The notes under the pieces: model-generated
Told to the model about the DNA's origin: nothing
Seen by the model: only the letters and a program-made list of their open reading frames with translations
Database searches by the model: none
Program-made: the position numbers and the translations under genes
Part shown: positions 1-5,991 of the stretch, piece by piece
How positions within the stretch are numbered: the stretch's first letter is position 1
Layout of the letters: every line of letters begins with the position of its first letter
NCBI GenBank assembly: GCA_946480125.1
Contig: CAMLIY010000074.1
Location: forward strand, 1-12,432
Direction: 5' to 3'
Length of the DNA: 12,432 nt
DNA from: an uncultured Asticcacaulis sp.
GTDB lineage: Bacteria; Pseudomonadota; Alphaproteobacteria; Caulobacterales; Caulobacteraceae

Positions 1-2
1 CC

Positions 3-1094
<1,092 letters not shown>

Positions 1095-1156
1095 TTTCCG
1101 TCTTTATCGAAATTTACCTTTCCGTGCGCGTAAATCAAACTGAAAAGCGACCCGGC

Positions 1157-1187
1157 CGGTCTTAGATACTGCCCATATCTCAGACCG
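1157..1187. promoter_or_regulatory. 12-bp imperfect dyad between the two formaldehyde genes
   Basis: The arms are CGGTCTTAGATA (1157-1168) and TATCTCAGACCG (1176-1187), separated by 7 nt, with one mismatched pair. The dyad lies 24-54 nt before the fghA start. No T-run follows it, so an ordinary intrinsic terminator is unlikely. It could be a repressor or activator site for a formaldehyde-responsive regulator, or an RNA hairpin that tunes readthrough. No regulator gene is visible in the window. Confidence 0.45.
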
Positions 1188-1210
1188 TTCCACATCACAG
1201 GGGCCAAGGA

Positions 1211-2062
1211 ATGTTTTCAGTGGAATTTGTCTCCCAGCATCGCGTCTATGACGGCATCCTCTATTTCATCCGCCACGATAGCGCCGCCACGCAATCGAGC
1301 ATGAGCGCCAGCGTCTTCGTGCCCGACGTCGCCGAAATCCGCACCGATGCCCCATTCCCGACGCTCTACTGGCTGTCCGGCCTGACCTGCACGGCCAATA
1401 ACTTCACCGAAAAGGCCGGTGCCTATCGCAAGGCGTCCGAACTTGGCCTGATCATCGTCGCCCCCGATACCAGCCCGCGCGGCACCGCCGCCGATGACGA
1501 GGCGCATGATCTGGGGCAGGGTGCCGGCTTCTATATCGATGCCACGCAGGCGCCGTGGAAGCCGAACTTCCAGATGGAAACCTATATCACCCAAGACCTG
1601 ATCGCCGCCATCGAGGCCAATTTCCCGGCCGATCCCAAGCGGCGCGGCATCCTCGGCCATTCCATGGGCGGACACGGCGCGCTCACTCTGGCCATGAACC
1701 ATCCGCATCTCTATAAATCGGTCTCGGCCTTTGCCCCGATATCCTCACCCAGCCGCGCGCCGTGGGGCCAGAAGGCCTTTGCCGCCTATCTCGGCAATGA
1801 CCACGACGCCTGGGAGCGCCACGACGCCGCTATTCTAATGGCCAAGGGCATGGCCGCGCCGTTTGATGATATCCTCGTCGATCAGGGCCTGAGCGATCCG
1901 TTTCTGGAAAACCAACTGATGCCGGACCTGCTGGAACAGGCCGCCGCCACCGCCGGCCAGAAACTGACCCTGCGCTACCATGAGGGCTACGACCACAGCT
2001 ATTACTTCATCCAGAGCTTTATCGACGACCATATCGCCTTTCACAGCGAACGGCTAAGATAG
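1211..2062 (+). CDS. fghA: S-formylglutathione hydrolase
   Basis: This serine hydrolase of the esterase D family splits S-formylglutathione into formate and glutathione, the second step of glutathione-dependent formaldehyde detoxification in the cytosol. It has 283 residues, the usual size. The nucleophile elbow GHSMGGHGA places the catalytic serine at Ser151. The histidine is His262 in the GYDHSYYF motif. The triad aspartate is probably Asp229 (SDPFL), by its 33-residue spacing to the histidine. The family signatures SGLTCTANNFTEKAGA (56-71) and APDTSPRG (84-91) are present. The start is slightly uncertain. AAGGA lies directly against ATG 1211, which is too close, but 9 nt before an in-frame GTG at 1220; CAGGGG at 1199-1204 could serve the ATG. 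The two choices differ by only three residues. It follows the dehydrogenase on the same strand and is probably co-expressed with it. Confidence 0.96.
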   Translation: MFSVEFVSQHRVYDGILYFIRHDSAATQSSMSASVFVPDVAEIRTDAPFPTLYWLSGLTCTANNFTEKAGAYRKASELGLIIVAPDTSPRGTAADDEAHDLGQGAGFYIDATQAPWKPNFQMETYITQDLIAAIEANFPADPKRRGILGHSMGGHGALTLAMNHPHLYKSVSAFAPISSPSRAPWGQKAFAAYLGNDHDAWERHDAAILMAKGMAAPFDDILVDQGLSDPFLENQLMPDLLEQAAATAGQKLTLRYHEGYDHSYYFIQSFIDDHIAFHSERLR

Positions 2063-2065
2063 TTT

Positions 2066-2135
2066 ACTTCCCCTCTCCCCTCCACGAGGGGAGAGGACGA
2101 GAGCCTAGCGTAGCGAGGGCGATCGGGTGAGGGGC
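2066..2135 (+). repeat. Dispersed palindromic repeat, full copy A
   Basis: This 70-nt intergenic element starts 3 nt after the fghA stop. It opens with a perfect 11-bp hairpin, CCTCTCCCCTC / GAGGGGAGAGG, around a CAC loop, and ends in CGATCGGGTGAGGGGC. The reverse complement of 4522-4591 matches it at 65 of 70 positions, and two of the five differences fall in the hairpin loop. It could act as a transcript 3'-end structure for fghA. A family name cannot be assigned from the sequence alone. Confidence 0.85.
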
Positions 2136-2185
2136 CTGCTAGTCATTCTGCGCAAAGATCGCAGTATCGCACTGTCACCGCAAAC

Positions 2186-2218
2186 CGCCATTATTGTCAA
2201 TGTTTGACAATAATGGCG
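2186..2218. promoter_or_regulatory. Perfect 15-bp palindrome, probable parDE operator
   Basis: The arms CGCCATTATTGTCAA (2186-2200) and TTGACAATAATGGCG (2204-2218) are perfectly complementary around a TGT spacer. The site lies 39 nt before the chosen parD start. It contains a TTGACA hexamer on both strands that could be a -35 box, though no convincing -10 is evident at the normal spacing. ParD-type antitoxins are ribbon-helix-helix proteins that typically repress their own operon by binding palindromes like this one. Confidence 0.75.
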
Positions 2219-2257
2219 TCCGGACTTCCCTTTGCGTCATTCACCAGGGATTTCGCT

Positions 2258-2524
2258 ATGACGCTGAACGTAAACCTCACCCCCAAACTCGAAGACATGG
2301 TGCGCCAGAAGGTCGCTGGCGGCCTTTATAACAACGCCTCTGAAGTCGTTCGTGATGCCCTGCGCCTGATGAAGGCGAGGGACCGTCTGCAAGTCGCCCA
2401 GCTTGAAGCCTTGCGTCAGGATATCGTTGTGGGGCTGGAGAGCGGCCCGGCCGAAGAACTGGATATCGAGGATATCAAACGCCGGGGCCGTGAGCGTCTC
2501 CGCAAGGCCGAGATCCGTGGGTAA
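2258..2524 (+). CDS. parD: ParD-family antitoxin (ribbon-helix-helix)
   Basis: This is an 88-residue antitoxin that should bind and neutralise the ParE toxin encoded next to it and repress the operon. The N-terminal strand TLNVNLTP (2-9) and the helices at about 9-20 and 26-40, with the NNASEVVRDALRLM segment, are the ParD ribbon-helix-helix DNA-binding and dimerisation fold. The C-terminal part (about 45-88) is charged, as expected for the toxin-wrapping tail. The ATG at 2258 is chosen because AGGGA at 2246-2250 sits 7 nt upstream and the family begins here. A TTG at 2204 would extend the frame but falls inside the palindromic operator. The gene overlaps parE by 8 nt, which implies translational coupling. 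Confidence 0.9.
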   Translation: MTLNVNLTPKLEDMVRQKVAGGLYNNASEVVRDALRLMKARDRLQVAQLEALRQDIVVGLESGPAEELDIEDIKRRGRERLRKAEIRG

Positions 2525-2816
2525 GGTTTTCCGGTCTCCGCAAGCCATACAGGACCCGGATGATATCTGGTTCTATATCGCTCAGGATAACGTGACAGCC
2601 GCAGACCGCTGGATTGACCACTTGCTTGAGAAGGCCCTGACCCTGGCAGAGGAGCCTCTTATGGGACGCCTGCGGCCAGAATTGGCGCCTCAGATCAGAA
2701 GCCTGCCGGTAAAATCCTACATGCTCTATTACCGTCCGATGGAGGGCGGCATTGAGCTTGTCCGTGTTCTGAATAGTGCGCGTGATATCGATTCAATCAG
2801 GCTCAGCTATATTTAG
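2517..2816 (+). CDS. parE: ParE-family toxin (RelE/ParE superfamily)
   Basis: This 99-residue toxin belongs to the RelE/ParE superfamily; characterised ParE proteins inhibit DNA gyrase. Family segments seen in order are DDIWFYIA (15-22), PLMGRLRPEL (47-56), RSLPV (61-65), YMLYYRP (68-74) and VRVLNSARDI (82-91). The start is taken as GTG 2517, which overlaps the parD stop, has AAGG 9 nt upstream, and gives the normal ParE length. Starting upstream would run through the parD coding sequence. The gene looks intact, so the pair may be active. The gyrase target is a family inference and is not shown by the sequence. Confidence 0.9.
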   Translation: MGKVFRSPQAIQDPDDIWFYIAQDNVTAADRWIDHLLEKALTLAEEPLMGRLRPELAPQIRSLPVKSYMLYYRPMEGGIELVRVLNSARDIDSIRLSYI

Positions 2817-2864
2817 ACGCTCCGTTTTATGCCAAGTCCCGTTCTTCTCGCTTCGGTGGTAGGT

Positions 2865-2895
2865 TTGACAAATGCGCGGCACTTGTTTTTATGTA
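2865..2895 (+). promoter_or_regulatory. Possible promoter of the lipoprotein gene
   Basis: A consensus -35 hexamer TTGACA (2865-2870) stands at the point where composition turns AT-rich. Candidate -10 boxes are TTTATG (2888-2893, 17-nt spacer) or TATGTA (2890-2895, 19-nt spacer), each matching the consensus at only three positions. The placement about 40 nt before the chosen start codon is sensible, but the -10 is weak. Confidence 0.35.
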
Positions 2896-2934
2896 GATTG
2901 GGAATTCATACACAATGGATGGGGGAATTTGAAA

Positions 2935-3735
2935 ATGAAGACACGTATTAAATTTGATTTGCTGAAAAATACTTTCCTATTTTGCGGCATGTTAACAATT
3001 TCAGGTTGCGGTTTAATTGAAAGTCCCGAAAACAAAGAGATAAATGCGTTTATCGACAAAGTTTACTCTGACGATCTTGGAATCGACAAAGTGACCGAAG
3101 TGGCTGACGCTGAATTTATAGCAGAAAAGATGAAAGAAAAGGAGGCATACGATTTGAAGTCGCAACGCCTAGAAAATGAGTCAAATTTAGCGAGAAGCAA
3201 TTTAATTCGTAATATGTATGCTTATTCCCTGTCGGGAGCAGGAATTGAAGAACGATATAACCAAGAAAATAAAATTCGTAACTTAATGGCATCATCATTA
3301 ATGATGAAGGTTAAATCTATTGGAGTGGCAAAAGATATAGAAAAACGTCGCCTTTTAACATTGAATAAGAAGTTAATAAATCAGTATAATTTCATATATT
3401 CGAGTGAAACGTTATTACTGCTAAAGAAGTCTGGATTTCCGAACAATGATCCTGCTAAGGGAGTTGTAAGATATGATTCTGTAATGTCTGCTCTGCAAGA
3501 TGAGCCTTTGTGTTATTGCAAAAACATGCACTCTTACTTTCGTAAAACCAAAATTAAATTAACCACCCCAAAATCTGCCACTGCCACCATTGTGTTTATG
3601 AACAAAGAACAAACGAATTACTCTAATGAAGTTAAATTGGCTTTAGTTAAAGAAAATAATAACTGGCGAATTGATGACATATATTATGCAGACAATTCAA
3701 ATTTTAAAAACCTGTTTATTAAATCACCAAATTGA
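2935..3735 (+). CDS. AT-rich putative lipoprotein of unknown function
   Basis: This 266-residue protein has a lipoprotein signal: a short basic N-terminus (MKTRIK), a hydrophobic stretch at about 13-23 and the lipobox ISGC with Cys25. Gly at +2 gives no inner-membrane retention signal, so outer-membrane anchoring is likely. Residues 65-120 are charged and probably helical. The C-terminal third alternates strands and ends in NWRIDDIYY, which weakly recalls DUF3828-type proteins; I do not rely on that. ATG 2935 is chosen over ATG 2872 because GGGGGA at 2921-2926 is 8 nt upstream and the signal peptide begins there. The DNA is strikingly AT-rich (for example 14 G+C in 60 nt at 3361-3420, against 40 in 60 at 5281-5340), so it was probably acquired by transfer. 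It follows parDE but is about 120 nt away. Function is unknown. Confidence 0.8.
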   Translation: MKTRIKFDLLKNTFLFCGMLTISGCGLIESPENKEINAFIDKVYSDDLGIDKVTEVADAEFIAEKMKEKEAYDLKSQRLENESNLARSNLIRNMYAYSLSGAGIEERYNQENKIRNLMASSLMMKVKSIGVAKDIEKRRLLTLNKKLINQYNFIYSSETLLLLKKSGFPNNDPAKGVVRYDSVMSALQDEPLCYCKNMHSYFRKTKIKLTTPKSATATIVFMNKEQTNYSNEVKLALVKENNNWRIDDIYYADNSNFKNLFIKSPN

Positions 3736-3857
3736 ATACGATCAGATGTCACATCCATTAAAGAATTGTGGTGAAACGATATCAATCGCATAATTTGCTA
3801 CGGCCCTGATCGTCCTAAATCTATCCCCATCCCAAATTCTCGGTGCATCCTATCCGG

Positions 3858-3916
3858 ATGTCCTTGGATGACCGCACAGCACAGGCACACCTTCCCCGGA
3901 AGAGCGGCGCACGCTC
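3858..3916 (+). other. Probable out-of-frame N-terminal remnant of the following gene
   Basis: From ATG 3858 the frame reads MSLDDRTAQAHL and then leaves the frame of the downstream protein. In the downstream frame the bases just after this encode SPEERRTLLRTFADRM, with no start codon before the stop at 3869-3871. Adding one base near 3892 would join the two into a natural-looking N-terminus (…AHLSPEERRTLLR…). I therefore read this as the separated start of the gene annotated from 3917. A sequencing or assembly error would look the same. Confidence 0.5.
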
Positions 3917-4420
3917 TTGCGCACCTTTGCCGACCGGATGCTGCTGAAGATCACCGCCATGGATGATCCCGAAGACATGCCGGGCGTCGAGAAGGCCGTG
4001 CGAACTGCCGCCGTTATCGAGCGCCTCTATAGCCGCTGCGACCACGCCGAGCGCCAGAAGCCGGAGCCTCGTAGGGTCGACGCCGAGCGCGCCACCCATG
4101 AAGAAGAAGCGATCAAGGCGCAGGTTTCCCTGGCCAGTACGCTGAAATGGGGCGATGAGCGCCGCCAGCATCTGGGGCCATGGTGGGAGGCCGCCCAAAA
4201 GGTCACAGAGGCCGTGGTTCTGGCGCCGGTCCGCCTGCAAAACAACGTCACACCGGACAAAGCAACACAGCCACCCCTGAATAGCCCACAGTCCTTGCAG
4301 AAAGTCACCTATATCGATTTAACCGAGGATTTCGAAGCGGCGCGGGCTGAACTGGCCTTGCAAAAACGCGCGGCGAAATCAGCGCAAATCCCGCGTCCGC
4401 CGTTTCATGACCCGCCATGA
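3917..4420 (+). CDS. Hypothetical protein, probably 5' frameshifted
   Basis: I do not recognise a named family. The frame yields up to 167 residues from TTG 3917, or 160 from ATG 3938. Neither start has a Shine-Dalgarno sequence, and protein-like sequence (SPEERRTLL) continues upstream of both, which points to loss of the true start by a one-base indel near 3892. The N-terminal part (ADRMLLKITAMDDPEDMPGVEKAVRTAAVIERLYSR) looks helical and well formed. The middle is charged, and the C-terminus is proline-rich and basic. Base composition is back to the GC-rich norm, unlike the preceding lipoprotein gene, so this gene probably belongs to the host chromosome. It is followed by the repeat cluster. 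Whether any protein is still made is unclear. Confidence 0.5.
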   Translation: MRTFADRMLLKITAMDDPEDMPGVEKAVRTAAVIERLYSRCDHAERQKPEPRRVDAERATHEEEAIKAQVSLASTLKWGDERRQHLGPWWEAAQKVTEAVVLAPVRLQNNVTPDKATQPPLNSPQSLQKVTYIDLTEDFEAARAELALQKRAAKSAQIPRPPFHDPP

Positions 4421-4466
4421 CGATCCGGCTATAGTGAGTTGATTTCAGCCAGAAACCTCTCTCTTT

Positions 4467-4507
4467 ACTTCCCCTCTCCCCATCACAATGGGGGTCGGGT
4501 GAGGGGC
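4467..4507 (+). repeat. Dispersed palindromic repeat, internally deleted copy
   Basis: This copy keeps both ends of the 70-nt element (ACTTCCCCTCTCCCC at 4467-4481 and TCGGGTGAGGGGC at 4495-4507) but has lost most of the middle, with ATCACAATGGGGG between them. It has the same orientation as copy A at 2066 and faces the inverted full copy 14 nt downstream. Confidence 0.8.
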
Positions 4508-4521
4508 TTTATTGGGGATTT

Positions 4522-4591
4522 GCCCCTCACCCGATCGCCATCGCTATGCTCGGCTCTCGTCCTCTCCCCTCAGGGAGGGGAGAGGGGAAGT
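4522..4591 (-). repeat. Dispersed palindromic repeat, full copy B, inverted
   Basis: The reverse complement of this 70-nt stretch matches 2066-2135 at 65 of 70 positions, including the same 11-bp hairpin with a different 3-nt loop. Its ends pair with those of the short copy at 4467-4507, so transcripts through here could fold into one long interrupted hairpin from 4467 to 4591. The remaining sequence to the next gene (4592-4710) shows nothing I can assign. Confidence 0.85.
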
Positions 4592-4710
4592 ATGGAGCAG
4601 GTGGCTACCGGCCATCACGCAGATGTCAAAGCCTGTCCATTGCTAATAAGGGCTAAGCCCGATAGCCTGAATCCGTGACCGCATAAGGTCTCGTCCGGAT
4701 TTCCTCCCCC

Positions 4711-5988
4711 ATGCTGCTCTTTGCTGGTGCCGTTGTCCTGCTCCTGGTGGTGCTGAACGGCATCTTTTCCATGTCCGAACTGGCCGTGGTCTCTTCCAAA
4801 CGTACCAAATTGCAGAGCCGCGCCGAACGCGGCGACAAGGGCGCCGCCGAAGCGCTCAAGCTGTCAAACGATCCCAACCGCTTCCTGTCGGCCGTGCAGG
4901 TCGGCATCACCCTGATCGGCATCCTGGCCGGCGCCTATGGCCAGGCGACAGTAGCCGGCGAACTCGACAAGCTGATCAACCCAATTCCCTGGCTGACGCG
5001 CTATTCCGAGGCGATCTCGACAGGCATCGTCGTCGTCGTCCTGACCTATCTGTCTTTGATCATCGGCGAACTGGTGCCGAAGCGTCTGGCCATGCTGTTC
5101 CCCGAGCGCATCGCCGGCGTGGTGGCGCGGCCGCTGTATCTGCTGTCGGTCGGTCTCGGACCTTTCGTTAGCCTGCTGACCGGCTCGACCTCGCTGGTGC
5201 TCAAGCTGATGGGTATCCGTGATCAAAGCGGCGAGGCCATCACCCAGGAAGAGGTCGAATCGACTCTGGCCGAAGGCATGGGCGCCGGCCTGATCGAGCC
5301 CGGCGAAAAGCAGATGATGACCGAGGTCATGCGCCTTGGCGATCGCACCGTGCGCGTGGCCATGACGCCGCGCACCGAGGTCTATCGCGTCTCGATCGAT
5401 GAGGCCGATGTCATCAGCCAGATCCGAGACTGTCCCTATTCGCGTTTCGTGGTGGTGCGCGGCCAGGACATGGAAGAACCGGTCGGCGTGGCGCATAAGC
5501 GCGATATCGCTGACGCCCTGATGGCCGGCAAGCCGCTCGATCTCCAGTCGATTATACAGGAACCGATCTATATTCCGGTCACCACCTCGCTTCTGCTGGC
5601 TTTGGAACGCTTCAAGGAATCCAAGCTGCACATGGCCTTTGTGATCAATGAATATGGCGGCTTCGAAGGCGTCCTGACCCCGACAGACCTGCTGGAAATG
5701 ATCGCCGGTGATCTCAATGAAGGCCACGATGACGACCGGCTGATGATCGTGCGGCGCGAGGACGGCTCATTCCTCGTCGATGGTCGCGCCGATCTGGTCG
5801 AGCTGGGCGATGCCATTGGCGAGGACTTCGAGACCGGCAGCGGCTATCATACCGTCGCCGGCCTGATCCTTTACAAGCTGGGGCGCTTCCCAAAGGAAGG
5901 CGAAATCCTCACCCTGGGACGCTTCAAGGTCGAGATTGTCGATATGGATGAACGCCGCATCGACAAGCTGTTATTTCATAAGCCATGA
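4711..5988 (+). CDS. CNNM/CBS/CorC_HlyC membrane protein (hemolysin-family, UPF0053)
   Basis: This 425-residue inner-membrane protein belongs to the CNNM/CorC group, whose characterised members move or sense Mg2+ and related divalent cations; the old hemolysin label is not evidence of cell lysis. Domains in order are a DUF21/CNNM transmembrane domain (about 1-185) with hydrophobic segments near 3-20, 60-78, 103-119 and 140-158, including NGIFSMSELA (16-25) and GELVPK (119-124); a CBS pair (about 215-335) opened by the MTPR motif (218-221), which should bind adenine nucleotides; and a C-terminal CorC_HlyC domain (about 343-425). ATG 4711 is the only start between the in-frame stop just upstream and the first membrane segment. 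It has no Shine-Dalgarno sequence, so it may be read from a leaderless or very short transcript. Only 3 nt separate its stop from the stop of the convergent iron protein gene. Family assignment is secure; the transported ion is not known. Confidence 0.93.
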   Translation: MLLFAGAVVLLLVVLNGIFSMSELAVVSSKRTKLQSRAERGDKGAAEALKLSNDPNRFLSAVQVGITLIGILAGAYGQATVAGELDKLINPIPWLTRYSEAISTGIVVVVLTYLSLIIGELVPKRLAMLFPERIAGVVARPLYLLSVGLGPFVSLLTGSTSLVLKLMGIRDQSGEAITQEEVESTLAEGMGAGLIEPGEKQMMTEVMRLGDRTVRVAMTPRTEVYRVSIDEADVISQIRDCPYSRFVVVRGQDMEEPVGVAHKRDIADALMAGKPLDLQSIIQEPIYIPVTTSLLLALERFKESKLHMAFVINEYGGFEGVLTPTDLLEMIAGDLNEGHDDDRLMIVRREDGSFLVDGRADLVELGDAIGEDFETGSGYHTVAGLILYKLGRFPKEGEILTLGRFKVEIVDMDERRIDKLLFHKP

Positions 5989-5991
5989 GAC

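Noticed and set aside
2915..2932. Five-codon open frame (ATG to TGA) just before the lipoprotein start, considered as a leader peptide
   Set aside because: It has no ribosome-binding site of its own and overlaps the Shine-Dalgarno sequence of the real gene; too short to support.
3738..3813. Eight-base inverted repeat ACGATCAG / CTGATCGT after the lipoprotein gene, considered as element ends or a terminator
   Set aside because: The arms are short and 60 nt apart, with no T-run and no target duplication; chance is likely.
4439..4678. A small open frame across the repeat cluster
   Set aside because: Its sequence is the translated palindromic repeat; no ribosome-binding site and no protein-like composition.
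4864..5727. A 287-residue minus-strand open frame within the CNNM gene
   Set aside because: Shadow of the real gene, rich in His, Asp and Gln as antisense frames of GC-rich genes often are, with no family motifs.
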